Positions 36,143 to 44,829 are shown, numbered from the stretch's first letter. The stretch is DNA of 64,000 nt from an uncultured Lachnospiraceae bacterium (GCA_900315945.1 ONAZ01000001.1:86701-150700); one strand, 5' to 3'. The notes: generated from the sequence alone by a model not told the origin. A program made the numbers and translations.

Positions 36143-36610
36143 GTAAAACTAAATTCCACTTCTCATATCCCAAAACAGAATTTGCTCTTACAATAATTCC
36201 GTTTTATATTTATAATCTTCTCTGATACTCCTTGTTCCTAGAAAGGAAACTACTATGTCAAATTTAATCCCAGGTAACCAAAAACATCTAACCCTTAATA
36301 ACAGAGTGTTCATAGAGAAATGTCTTGATCAGGACACGTCTATGAAGGATATAGCCAAGCCCCTTTTGTATGTAATGGATCTTTGAATGTCGTACATACA
36401 AAGACTTTCAGGAATTTCTCAAAACCTCTCCTGATGCATCAATTGTCGAAATGGATACTGTACTTGACAAAAACCCAGTGTTGAGAAGAGTCACGAATAC
36501 ATACGTTACATTCTTCCAAAAGGGAGTTCTTTCGACAAGCTCACTTTTTCGACAGTGGAATTTAGTCTCCACTGCGGAATTTAGTATTTCAGTGGAATTT
36601 ACTTTTTCAC
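36143..36610 (+). mobile_element. IS30-family element, internally deleted
   Basis: Imperfect terminal inverted repeats frame the stretch: a left end GTAAAACTAAATTCCACT (36143-36160) and a right end AGTGGAATTTACTTTTTCAC (36591-36610). Two extra copies of the GTGGAATTTA unit precede the right end (about 36554 and 36575). Inside is a broken IS30-type transposase. The ~470-bp length against ~1.1-1.3 kb normal shows loss of the middle. Confidence 0.65.
36255..36560 (+). pseudogene. IS30-family transposase remnant
   Basis: Starts at an ATG (36255, AAAGGA upstream) with the IS30 N-terminal helix-turn-helix start QKHLTLNNRVFIEKCLDQ and DTSMKDIAKPL, then stops at 36384. From 36389 another frame continues with DFQEFLKTSPDASIVEMDTV, where VEMDTV is the first catalytic Asp region of the IS30 DDE domain. 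The central 200 or so residues and the rest of the catalytic domain are gone. Confidence 0.75.
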
Positions 36611-36669
36611 TCAAGCAAGACTATACGCACCAAAACAGATTATAAGATATATGCCTTCTTCGCTTCGTT

Positions 36670-37305
36670 TCATCCAAACTCATCAAAAATTCTTTCCGTA
36701 TCCCCAATCAATGTCCTGCATCCTTTAGAATCATAGGAAACGTTTACATCTGTAACTCCCATTTGTTTTAAATTTGTTAATAGTATTTTTATTTCATCTT
36801 CAATAGTATTAGCACCACCTACACCTTCAAGCGCTTTGTCTATCAAATACTCTGCTTCAAATTCGTTATTGTGTCTATTTTCTTTATTAACACCATTGTA
36901 TATTGTTACTTCATTTGCATTTATTTTTACATTATCAATATTAATTTTGATAGAGTTTTGAGGACAATACTTCCCCTGCTCAGAAAGTCTTTCCAGAAAC
37001 TTAAGTATAATACCACTTAATAGGTTTGCCGTTATATCTAAAATAATCGAACCATTTTCAACATGATTAAGGGTTATCTGTTCCTTGTACTTTTTATTTG
37101 TGCGTCTAGCTGTCGTTGCATACTTCCTGCCCTGTCCTGTAAGATATTCTTCACTTTCACAGATAAAACGATTAAAATCTGCAATAAGCGTCAACAAACT
37201 AACCTGGGTATAAACAAAATTATAATACTGTTTATAATCGGCATTAAAACATATTCTATATCTTGTTTTAGTTTCGTTTAAATACTTGTCTAACTCTTTT
37301 TCCAT
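36670..37305 (-). CDS. Hypothetical protein, 211 aa (SecB-like cassette)
   Basis: I recognise no domain. Predominantly helical N-terminal half (KYKEQITLNHVENGSIIL), a possible amphipathic or weakly hydrophobic stretch LDITANLLSGIILKFLERL near residue 110, and a charged C-terminal part (TIEDEIKILLTNLKQMGVTD). No signal peptide. It is the last of four same-strand genes with the SecB-like gene, although a terminator separates it from that gene. GAGAGGG eight bases before the ATG supports the start. Could be a cytoplasmic effector of a small defence cassette; that is speculation. Confidence 0.5.
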   Translation of the reverse strand: MEKELDKYLNETKTRYRICFNADYKQYYNFVYTQVSLLTLIADFNRFICESEEYLTGQGRKYATTARRTNKKYKEQITLNHVENGSIILDITANLLSGIILKFLERLSEQGKYCPQNSIKINIDNVKINANEVTIYNGVNKENRHNNEFEAEYLIDKALEGVGGANTIEDEIKILLTNLKQMGVTDVNVSYDSKGCRTLIGDTERIFDEFG

Positions 37306-37343
37306 CTTTAGCGCCCTCTCGTTAAAACAAAACTAAATTTCAT

Positions 37344-37377
37344 AAAAAAGAGCCCACACACTACTCAGTGCAAGCTC
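37344..37377 (-). terminator. Terminator after the SecB-like gene
   Basis: Minus strand GAGCTTGCACT, loop GAGT, AGTGTGTGGGCTCTTTTTT. Lies between the SecB-like gene (stop 37390) and the 211-residue gene (start 37305). Confidence 0.7.
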
Positions 37378-37389
37378 AACTTTTTACCA

Positions 37390-37785
37390 TCAAAAATCTT
37401 CCACGAGGTTATACACATTAATTATTGGGAGCATCTCACTTCTTGTCTCCGGTTGCGATGTAAGTATAGAAACTTGACTCCTCATATATGGCAGTAAAAT
37501 TGCAACTGCATTGCTTTTAATTAACTGCTTTTCCACTTCTATACTTTCCACATCAGCCACATAAAAATATCCAGACAATCTAATATCAAGATCATATTCA
37601 CCTGTTTTTGTGCCATTTACTAAAAGCGTAACACAATACTCATGTTCATCTAATTCTTTAATATTGGCTCCTAATTTAAACTCTGTCTCATTATCGTTTT
37701 GAAAACCATTTCTTCGAAATGAAATATCATCAAAAACGCAATGTGTCATATGCAAAACACTTTCTATATCCTTATTCTCTTTCAT
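37390..37785 (-). CDS. SecB-like chaperone domain protein
   Basis: 131 residues with the SecB fold signature: FKLGANIKELDEHEYCVTLLV (core strands) and, toward the end, NAVAILLPYMRSQVSILTSQ followed by LPIINV, which correspond to the classic C-terminal SecB helix and PxxV end. True SecB export chaperone is a proteobacterial feature; SecB-like proteins elsewhere usually partner toxin-antitoxin or defence modules. Starts one base after the stop of the 214-residue gene, so the two are co-translated. Likely protects a partner protein of this cassette. Confidence 0.72.
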   Translation of the reverse strand: MKENKDIESVLHMTHCVFDDISFRRNGFQNDNETEFKLGANIKELDEHEYCVTLLVNGTKTGEYDLDIRLSGYFYVADVESIEVEKQLIKSNAVAILLPYMRSQVSILTSQPETRSEMLPIINVYNLVEDF

Positions 37786-37786
37786 A

Positions 37787-38431
37787 CTACGCCGCCTTTA
37801 ATTCTTTAATCTCTGTATATTTCTGTTCCTTAGCTTCGACAACTGTCTCTTCTACGTTTTCCCCAAGCTTTAGTTCTGATGTCTCTTTATATATTATTTC
37901 GTCGTCAATATATATTCTCTTTGACAAAGTATAATCTGACACTATTATCTCGTCCCAAACTTGAGCTATATCAATCAAATCAGATGTGACATCAATCCAT
38001 GTGCTTAGGTATGTATTCTGATTGTCAATTATGCTTTTCACATAGTCCTTGACTGACGAATCAATTATTTCGTAATATGCATTATTATTTGGAAGGCAAT
38101 CCGTTCTCAAAGCTTCAAATTTAATTTTATAAACAATATCATCTTCTATACTTTCTCCCGTTGAAATATCCCAAATAGATAATGCATTAATAAAAACATC
38201 TACCATTGCAACCTTACCTTTTATCATATCAGCAACAACCATACTATCCCTGCATTCTGCCACGTAATAGCTAAGCGTATCAATATCATAGCATAAAACA
38301 ATATAATAAATACCTTTTTCATTTTTACATACAAAAAACAACGGTGTTCCGTTAAATTCAATCAAAACACAATCCAGGTATAATTCCTGATGTTCTATTA
38401 TAAAGCATCTTTGATTATCACTCATTTTCAT
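37787..38431 (-). CDS. Hypothetical protein (DUF6575-like), SecB-like cassette
   Basis: About 214 residues; start ambiguous among GTG 38434, ATG 38431 and ATG 38425, with AAGGA four bases before 38431. Its beginning (IIEHQELYLDCVLIEFNGTP, FFVCKNEKGIYYIVLCYD) resembles DUF6575-type proteins, which I recall only as uncharacterised and often near phage-related genes. Acidic, with a charged C-terminus (VEETVVEAKEQKYTEIKELK) resembling an unstructured tail that a chaperone could bind. Overlaps the upstream gene by about 14 bases and abuts the SecB-like gene. Confidence 0.55.
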   Translation of the reverse strand: MKMSDNQRCFIIEHQELYLDCVLIEFNGTPLFFVCKNEKGIYYIVLCYDIDTLSYYVAECRDSMVVADMIKGKVAMVDVFINALSIWDISTGESIEDDIVYKIKFEALRTDCLPNNNAYYEIIDSSVKDYVKSIIDNQNTYLSTWIDVTSDLIDIAQVWDEIIVSDYTLSKRIYIDDEIIYKETSELKLGENVEETVVEAKEQKYTEIKELKAA

Positions 38432-38885
38432 CACATCCTTCGTACTGTTTTATCTCAAAACTTCTGCGAATCAATTCAAAACTCCCATCATATAGCCACC
38501 ATGTCACATGACCCTTATCTCCTTGAATAAATATTGGCCCTCCATTGGCATCTATAACACCTTGTGCCAGCCTCTTATTAGGTTTTGGCAATTTAAATAA
38601 ATTTACAAGATTCCTTTTATTTCTGTTCAGTGACACACCATAGAACACGGGGTCATCCCATTTTGCTTTAGCTCCTCTGGGAGTAATAATTCCTTTTGTT
38701 CTCTCTTCTGCCTTAGACAAAAAGTCCTCCCTTTCAACTTTAGTTTTATTCTCGTTATATTTAACGGCTCTATATGCTAATATATTATCATAGGTCCATC
38801 GCGTACCCTGGGGAAAGGTTAAATTATATTTACAAAAATGGTCTTGCATAAACTGTGGGAATTTCTCCATATTCTCATCTAGCAT
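38418..38885 (-). CDS. Hypothetical protein, 155 aa, first gene of SecB-like cassette
   Basis: No domain recognised with certainty. Opens with MLDENMEKFPQFMQDHF, followed by FPQGTRWTYDNILAYRAVKY, then RGAKAKWDDPVFYGVSLNRN and a basic FKLPKPNKRLAQGVIDANGG. The pattern of an acidic helix followed by aromatic strands could be a small nucleic-acid or nucleotide-binding domain. GGGAGG is 11 bases upstream. The gene overlaps the next by about 14 bases, so three genes form a tight operon. Confidence 0.55.
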   Translation of the reverse strand: MLDENMEKFPQFMQDHFCKYNLTFPQGTRWTYDNILAYRAVKYNENKTKVEREDFLSKAEERTKGIITPRGAKAKWDDPVFYGVSLNRNKRNLVNLFKLPKPNKRLAQGVIDANGGPIFIQGDKGHVTWWLYDGSFELIRRSFEIKQYEGCDENE

Positions 38886-38951
38886 ATCAATTCACGCCTC
38901 CCTTTATGCACATTATACCACAAGATTGACAGAACACAAGTATAGCCGTTA

Positions 38952-40201
38952 TCAGATGCATTTTGAATAGATTCTATCAGCTACTCGTTTACTTGCATTT
39001 CCCTCAAATACCAGCTCCATATCCCTGTAAAACAATTGCAGTTTGTTATTATATTCTACTTCGCTGAAAGTCTTTATATGTTCTTCTAATTCATCGTTAT
39101 TCTTTGCAACTGAAAAAGGAAACTCAGTATTCATATCAGGAAATATATTCTGATTAATTAATGCCTTTTTTCGTATTCTCAGATATATTCCAGAAAAGCT
39201 CTCCTCTATCACATCGATATTGGTCTATATCATCAGCATATATAAACACCGGCATCCTAGCGAATCCCGCCTCAAAACACGCACTAGAATAGTCTGTAAT
39301 ATATGCATCCATTGCAGCCATTATACTATATAAATCATCTGCTTGACTTTCATTTATTATCCGACCTTCAATCTCTGAATTATTATAGTCATTAAATGAT
39401 GGGGCAAGATGTGGATGAACACGAAAACATAAATACCACTTTCCACCAAACTTCTTTTCCAGATTCTTTATTAGTCTTGCAAAATCAACACTCCAACTCT
39501 CAGAATAAACATATCGTTTCCCATCCGTTGAACCCTCTCGAAATGTAGGTGCAAACATCATAATCTTCGCATCTTCCGGTAGTCCTTTTTTCTTATGATA
39601 TTTCTCTTTGATTCTGTCTCTATTACCATATAATATCACAGCGCGGTGCGCCGGTTTTTAATAAGTGCCCGTTATATATAAGTCCCTTTGGACACATTAT
39701 CTTGCAAAACTTCGAATCTATGATAAGATCATCTATCATATCCGAATCATTTTTGCTAACCAAATATGCCATCTTCGAAAATCCATCTCCACGCCACAAA
39801 CCAACTGTCTTAATGCCAATTGTATAATGGTTAGTATTAAGATAATACTGTCCCTTCCTTTTACATGTTCCATAAGGCTTCCTGTAGTTATCAATTCACA
39901 CTTTAGAACGACTCGGCCAATATGCTCTGCTCCATAAGGTATTAGGAACCTTTTTAATATATCTTGGGAACTCTTTTCCCATATCATTAACGAACCATAC
40001 GAACTTAACATCCAGATGCTGCTTATGTAATTCTCGAATAACATATTTCGGATTACATCCGAATCCACCCTTGTCTTCGAAAGTGCAGACACTAACAAGC
40101 TTATTATCAATTGGGAACAGTCGACATATATGAAAGCACAAACGATTGCCCAGAGCTTTTAGTTTTCTATATCTAATATAATTTTTTTCTTTCATTACCA
40201 T
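38952..40201 (-). pseudogene. Decayed tagF-like glycerophosphotransferase
   Basis: A paralogue of 34652-35896 along its whole length. It carries at least three lesions: a TGG to TGA change after RSKV near 39896, a one-base loss just after APRCD near 39640, and a second frameshift near 39185 after SENTKKGIN. The remaining fragments keep the family motifs (MFAPTFREGSTDGKRYVYSE, DYSSACFEAGFARMPVFIY). It retains its own leader repeat (copy C). Direct duplication followed by decay of one copy. Confidence 0.9.
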
Positions 40202-40285
40202 ACTGTCTCAGTTATTCGCCGAATAATATATTCTGCGAACTTGTTTTTTCTAAACAATAATTACCTTAAATATTATACCATTTAT

Positions 40286-40405
40286 CTAAAAAAGACTCCA
40301 CACTGCTAGTGCAAAGTCTATTATTCTTCTGACTATTTGTGATTCCCTTCACACCGAACGCCGTCATTGGCATATATACATATTTACATTGGACTAAGGG
40401 TAGAG
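40286..40405 (-). repeat. Leader repeat, copy C (upstream of decayed tagF-like gene)
   Basis: Third copy: core GGTGTGAAGGGAATCACA preserved, upstream AATGTAAATATGTATA segment and a terminator hairpin GACTTTGCACTAGCAGTGTG...AGTCTTTTTT at about 40289-40318. More diverged than A and B in the outer part, as expected beside a pseudogene. Confidence 0.7.
40289..40318 (-). terminator. Terminator hairpin of leader copy C
   Basis: Minus strand AGACTTTGCACT, loop AGC, AGTGTGGAGTCTTTTTT. Compensating differences relative to copies A and B keep the stem paired. Confidence 0.65.
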
Positions 40406-40430
40406 GAAAATAGTTGATAGTGCTTACATC

Positions 40431-40994
40431 TTAATCTTTTTTCCGTATGACAACATCGTCAACAATAGTTTCATCAATTTCCCCATCCTCTAATAACAAC
40501 CTATGAAATCCGTCATCACATTTTAAATATATCACTTCTGCCACTACAATATCCTTATCATTATTCTTTACCGCATCATAAACTATATCAGATAGTAAAC
40601 TTGTCAAAATGCCAATCAAAATAGCTACAATTGTCTTTGAAACAATCGGATGTTTTTTTGCTTCATCCTCCAGCAAGCTATGAACCTTTCTTTCCCATTT
40701 GCTTTCTTTCTTGATTAACCGCACAAGCTTGTCCAATAAACGCTCTGTTTGGATTTTTTCATTATCAGATATTGATTGATTCGCCAGCAATTCACATATA
40801 TTATCATCACTCACATAAACATCCATGTTAAAAGGTCTGGAACAATCAACCTTCTCCAGCATTCCATCAAGTTCCGCCAGTATCTCTTCAAACGACTTAG
40901 TCCTACTCTTTTTTATAAAATAGGAATAATATATTATTCGCTTATAGCTATCAATTCTTTTAATAGATGTTTGTTCAATTATTATCCCTTGCAT
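40431..40994 (-). CDS. Hypothetical protein with one C-terminal-half membrane segment
   Basis: 187 residues from the ATG at 40994 (GAGG nine bases upstream; an ATG at 41003 touches the site). Residues 1-130 are charged and helical with FEEILAELDGMLEKVD. A single hydrophobic stretch, VSKTIVAILIGILTSLLSDI (about residues 122-141), looks like a membrane anchor. An acidic tail follows (LLLEDGEIDETIVDDVV). No family recognised. It is the next minus-strand gene after the RloB/AAA pair, 245 bases downstream of it. An anchor of this kind near an ATPase-nuclease pair could be a third component, but spacing argues for a separate gene. Confidence 0.5.
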   Translation of the reverse strand: MQGIIIEQTSIKRIDSYKRIIYYSYFIKKSRTKSFEEILAELDGMLEKVDCSRPFNMDVYVSDDNICELLANQSISDNEKIQTERLLDKLVRLIKKESKWERKVHSLLEDEAKKHPIVSKTIVAILIGILTSLLSDIVYDAVKNNDKDIVVAEVIYLKCDDGFHRLLLEDGEIDETIVDDVVIRKKD

Positions 40995-41238
40995 ATTTCC
41001 CATCCTCTAACCCTTGTTTTCACTATCGCAGCTGATCATACTGCCTCGCCACACTGATTGCATTATCAACAAAGAACACCCTCATATGCATTTTGAATAT
41101 TTGCTCCAACCACACCTCATGAACATTTGATTTCTGTATCATGTTTTTTCAAGTCAGTTTGGGATTATTGTAATTACACTTATGATACTTGATACCAATA
41201 TTAGTCGTAACTATTTACTATATATCACGACTTGCACT

Positions 41239-41895
41239 TTACCAGATTTTAACTACGTCAAAGAAATCTTTCATATTAGAGCCTTTCTTGCCAATATTGT
41301 CTGCTATAAAAGACAGTTCTACAAAAATCTCGTATGTGCTTTTATATATTGTAAATACATTTTCAACTACTGCATTTCTTTTTGCTTTTATTATTTTTTC
41401 ATTTTTATATGAGTTCTTTCCGCTGTTCAGTTTATTGTAAATATCAGTGTCTGCTTTAAAATCTTCTATCGAACGATATTTTAGATTCTTTCTAATAAAC
41501 TTATCTACCTCCCCACCTTTATAATCCTCGCAATGCAAACACGCAACGTATTCAAAATCAGGACTGTTTATTATTAATATATGCGGTGTTCTCCTGCTTT
41601 TATTCTCTCTAATACAATACTTTATCAAATCTACCAATTTTTTTCTTTCTTCATAATCAGTTGCTTTATCTCCATCTATCACAATAAATTTGGCCAAACA
41701 TGCTACGTCGCTGTCCTCCTTAACTTTTTTCAAAAAATTACTATACCCTCCCCCAAACATATTTACCGGAGTGACGTTCAATGTAACTAGCTTATTCTTT
41801 CTGATATATTCATAGTAATGGTATTCTGTATCACCTTCGCAAAAAACCCTAAATCTTGGTTTCAAAGTTCTAGTTTTTCTACTCATTGGCGACAC
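41239..41895 (-). CDS. RloB-like TOPRIM-type nuclease, partner of AAA ATPase
   Basis: 218 residues. PF13707 (RloB) pattern: FRVFCEGDTEYHYYEYIRKN at the start, with the conserved Glu of a TOPRIM-like fold, FIVIDGDKATDYEERKKLVD as the acidic DxD strand, and HILIINSPDFEYVACLH. RloB proteins pair with RloA-type ATPases; the related AbiL and PARIS systems abort phage infection. It overlaps the end of the ATPase gene by 17 bases, so they are one unit. Role in defence is inferred from the family and the neighbourhood. Confidence 0.78.
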   Translation of the reverse strand: MSPMSRKTRTLKPRFRVFCEGDTEYHYYEYIRKNKLVTLNVTPVNMFGGGYSNFLKKVKEDSDVACLAKFIVIDGDKATDYEERKKLVDLIKYCIRENKSRRTPHILIINSPDFEYVACLHCEDYKGGEVDKFIRKNLKYRSIEDFKADTDIYNKLNSGKNSYKNEKIIKAKRNAVVENVFTIYKSTYEIFVELSFIADNIGKKGSNMKDFFDVVKIW

Positions 41896-43132
41896 CTCCC
41901 AAAATACCTTTCATGTAAAACTCATATATTTTTGTCACTTCATATCTAACTTCTGGAAAATCAGACAGGGAGTATAATTCTGACTCTAATGTCTCTATAT
42001 CTTTCGTAGCAAAATATATTTGTTCCTTCATGTAATTCTTCAAATCTAAATGCAACACATTATGTGTTGTAAAAATAAACTGTCCTGTGTGTTGTTTCCC
42101 ATTTATGAAAGAAACTATTCTATCTGAAAGAACCGGATTCAATACCCTATCAACCTCATCTGCTATTATGCACTTGTTTTTATATACTACCTTATATATT
42201 TGAATCGCCCACGCAAAGTATTCTCCGATTCCACTAGAATCATTTTTTATCTCTCTTCTAAACACCGTTCCATCTTTCCTCTTCCTGACTATCACTGTCC
42301 TTGTATACAACTCCTTCTCATTTATTTCTATTCCTGCAATACTATAATCAATCATTCTTAGAATTTCTATAAACCTCAAGTCCTTAACAATATTCTCATC
42401 TTCCTCTTCACCGCTAACCGCTTTTATAAAATCGAGATTTATAGTAGGTGAAATAACATCAAAATAATTATTTATCCAATCCACAAAAGAATATGCTTCT
42501 TCAACGGCCAAAAGGGCTAACTTATTAATAAAAAGTCCCGAAGATGCCTCTGTTTTCATCCTTTCAATGACTTCTTCATTATACTTATCTTCACCAGCAA
42601 AAGAAATATTTACAACCATAGATAATTTATCTTTTTTCCCCTCTTCGCCATGTGTAGTAAGTATCTTTTTTCGTCTTAAATCAAGAACCGACTTATACTT
42701 CGCTGTTTTGTTTTTTTTAACATCTAGTTTTTCACTAACAATACCCATTCTGTCTATTTCTAAATGATATAAATAGATTTTATTATTTATAAGAACTTCT
42801 ATTTCAAAAAGTTGTCTTAATTGCTCATCCTCTAGATCATTTCTTCTCTTCGCCTTTTCATAGGCGTTTGAATTAATGGTAGAACCATATGCTCTTATCC
42901 AATCATTACTTGACAATAAAAATTTCAAATACTCAAAACTTCTAACAAAATTAGTTTTTCCACCGGCATTCTCTCCAACTATAACGCAAATTTTATTTAT
43001 ATCATATCCTGTAGAAGTCGTAACATAATTATCCTCAAATCTTCTCCTTACTTTTGAGGCAGCTGCTTTCATTGAGAATTCAACATTATCTCTATAAGAG
43101 CAAAAATTTTTAAATTTATATGATATTATCAT
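41879..43132 (-). CDS. AAA ATPase (RloA/AAA_15, SbcC/RecF-like)
   Basis: 417 residues from the ATG at 43132, set by GGAGGT four bases upstream; an earlier in-frame ATG lies inside that site. Begins MIISYKFKNFCSYRDNVEFS, the standard N-terminal strand of RecF/SbcC-type ATPases, Walker A VIVGENAGGKTNFVRS, then a central helical insertion, and Walker B CIIADEVDRVLNPVLSDRIV with signature HTGQFIFTTHNVLHLDL. It forms, with the RloB-like TOPRIM gene, a two-gene system like RloAB, AbiL (AbiLi/AbiLii) or PARIS. In PARIS the ATPase cages its nuclease and releases it on sensing phage inhibitor. Confidence 0.82.
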   Translation of the reverse strand: MIISYKFKNFCSYRDNVEFSMKAAASKVRRRFEDNYVTTSTGYDINKICVIVGENAGGKTNFVRSFEYLKFLLSSNDWIRAYGSTINSNAYEKAKRRNDLEDEQLRQLFEIEVLINNKIYLYHLEIDRMGIVSEKLDVKKNKTAKYKSVLDLRRKKILTTHGEEGKKDKLSMVVNISFAGEDKYNEEVIERMKTEASSGLFINKLALLAVEEAYSFVDWINNYFDVISPTINLDFIKAVSGEEEDENIVKDLRFIEILRMIDYSIAGIEINEKELYTRTVIVRKRKDGTVFRREIKNDSSGIGEYFAWAIQIYKVVYKNKCIIADEVDRVLNPVLSDRIVSFINGKQHTGQFIFTTHNVLHLDLKNYMKEQIYFATKDIETLESELYSLSDFPEVRYEVTKIYEFYMKGILGGVANE

Positions 43133-43239
43133 AATTACCTCCATATCGTTATTCTGATTTGTTTGATTTTTATAATAATGATTATATCATTTTTTGCTAT
43201 TGATTAAACATTTTTTTGTTTTATCTCGCAGAATCACCC

Positions 43240-44463
43240 CTATCGACAATTTCCTTTAATGGTATAGAAATAATCCTCATTATTATTTACATGTATTATA
43301 CTATTACAAAGCCTTTCAAGTTGATGTAGCAAATAGGGGTCTGGGTGCCTGTATTTATTTCCTATTCCATAACTGCAAATCATATTAGTATAATTCAATG
43401 GCAATGAATCAATAGTATTCTCAGACATATTATGGCTCGATCCATGATGAGGCATTTGAAAAAAACCAATTTGAGGTAGCACTTTGTTAATATACTTTGT
43501 AAATCTATTTTTTTTAGATAACTTATCTAGATTAATATCACCTGTAAGTAATGTTGCAACTCTTCCCTTTGCCAATACACACTTATGACAATAACATTTA
43601 CAACAATATCTTCTTCGGCAATATTCTCCGTTATCCCAAGAAACAAAAGCATCACTATCGCTAGGATAATGACACAGCACTAATGAGCTTTGATTAATCT
43701 TACCCTCTACTTTATCATAAATATCTTTACACAGTTTTCCTCTTCTAGTGTCTATAAGGCTCTCAATGCTATTCTCCGGAAAATCTTCACCAAATTTTAA
43801 TCTATATTCTTTTCTAATTTCTTCTTTTATCTCATGACATTGAGCTTTATTTTGGTCTTGATATATTTTAAATTCCCAACAACGATTGTAGATTTTTACT
43901 GATTCACTTGAGCACCTAACATAATCCTTTCCCTTTTTACTTGTATCTATAATTCCATTCATCGTTTCAATAATTATACCGTCTGTTATGTCATTATTAT
44001 TCGCATATCCAATTCTATCTCCTTGAAATTCTCTTTCATTATTTGGCGTATCATCCTCTTCCCCTTCAACAACATAAACTCTACACTCTCCTGCAAAAAA
44101 ATCAATAGGATTAGAGTAAAAGTCGTATAATTCGTCCCCTCGTTTTACATCATATTTTAAACACAACAACCATAATTCTTCTTCGGTAAATGCTGGTAGA
44201 AACACATTCTTAATATGATATGTTTCACTTAAATGTTTTACTCCAGATATATGATCTTTATGATAATGAGATATAAATAACGCATCAATCGTATCATCAG
44301 AGAAGCTTGAATCTATTTTACCTATTAATAAACTCTTATCCTTTTCGTAGTTCGTTCCACAATCATAAACAAAATTGCTCTTTCTTCCCCCACTGGTTGA
44401 AATAGATGCACTATAAAATAACCCTTGTCCAACACCATTAAACTTACATTCTGCTCTTATCAT
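43240..44463 (-). CDS. ComEC/Rec2-like metallo-beta-lactamase fold protein with Cys cluster
   Basis: 407 residues. MBL features: FNGVGQGLFY, FVYDCGTNYEKDKSLL, LFISHYHKDHISGVKHL (the HxHxDH site), LLTGDINLDKL and QMPHHGSSHNMSE. The domain alone lacks the membrane part of ComEC and is cytoplasmic. Unusual is a Cys-rich insertion around residue 295 (GEYCRRRYCCKCYCHKCVLA) with seven cysteines, which looks like an extra metal site. Stand-alone MBL proteins of this group act in anti-phage systems as nucleases or cyclic-nucleotide hydrolases. AAAGGG precedes the ATG; the small ORF upstream overlaps it by 20 bases. Confidence 0.72.
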   Translation of the reverse strand: MIRAECKFNGVGQGLFYSASISTSGGRKSNFVYDCGTNYEKDKSLLIGKIDSSFSDDTIDALFISHYHKDHISGVKHLSETYHIKNVFLPAFTEEELWLLCLKYDVKRGDELYDFYSNPIDFFAGECRVYVVEGEEDDTPNNEREFQGDRIGYANNNDITDGIIIETMNGIIDTSKKGKDYVRCSSESVKIYNRCWEFKIYQDQNKAQCHEIKEEIRKEYRLKFGEDFPENSIESLIDTRRGKLCKDIYDKVEGKINQSSLVLCHYPSDSDAFVSWDNGEYCRRRYCCKCYCHKCVLAKGRVATLLTGDINLDKLSKKNRFTKYINKVLPQIGFFQMPHHGSSHNMSENTIDSLPLNYTNMICSYGIGNKYRHPDPYLLHQLERLCNSIIHVNNNEDYFYTIKGNCR

Positions 44464-44545
44464 ATATCACACGCCCTTTCGATATTTTTTCACGCAACCT
44501 TGTCAATAATGAATCATTACCGATAATCACTAGATACCTCTTCAT
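44444..44545 (-). CDS. Small ORF (33 aa) overlapping the MBL gene start
   Basis: Starts MKRYLVIIGNDSLLTRLREK, with AAGGGG six bases upstream, and stops 20 bases inside the MBL gene. It has a normal-looking protein start (strand then helix) but is too short to fold alone. It may be a translational coupler for the MBL gene or the remnant of a truncated gene. No family recognised. Confidence 0.4.
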   Translation of the reverse strand: MKRYLVIIGNDSLLTRLREKISKGRVIYDKSRM

Positions 44546-44628
44546 AGATAACCCCTTATGAAAACAGTATGATATAACTAGCCTTTTTAAACAAAATGTG
44601 TTTGTTTTGATATTATGTATCAACATAT

Positions 44629-44808
44629 TTATACTATGTAACCACATCGTCGTAATAACTCTACAAACCAATCTGCTTGTTTAGCCGCCTTATCTATATT
44701 ATCTAGCGCTTGTTGTTTTTGAACAGCTGTCAAACACGAATTATTTATTATACCCATCTTAATAACATTTTTTATTGCCTCATGTTCTATTATTTCTCTG
44801 TTATTCAT
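44629..44808 (-). CDS. Small ORF (59 aa), unknown
   Basis: MNNREIIEHEAIKNVIKMGI at the N-terminus; a helical, Gln- and Ala-rich middle (LTAVQKQQALDNIDKAAKQA), then a DWFVELLRRCGYIV end. AAGGTGATGG precedes the ATG. Positive features are sensible composition and a plausible ribosome binding site; I know no matching family. Lies between the MBL operon and the Rpn gene in the same direction, so could be a small regulator or antitoxin-like partner. Confidence 0.45.
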   Translation of the reverse strand: MNNREIIEHEAIKNVIKMGIINNSCLTAVQKQQALDNIDKAAKQADWFVELLRRCGYIV

Positions 44809-44829
44809 AACACCATCACCTTCAATTTA

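Noticed and set aside
34491..40405. Leader repeat as a c-di-GMP, T-box or other known riboswitch
   Set aside because: The conserved core does not match the motifs of those classes that I know; kept as an unnamed attenuator.
41063..41105. Short similarity to the 3' end of the tagF-like genes (ATATTCAAAATGCATATGA-like)
   Set aside because: 17 of 19 bases matching is suggestive of a further deleted copy but too short to claim.
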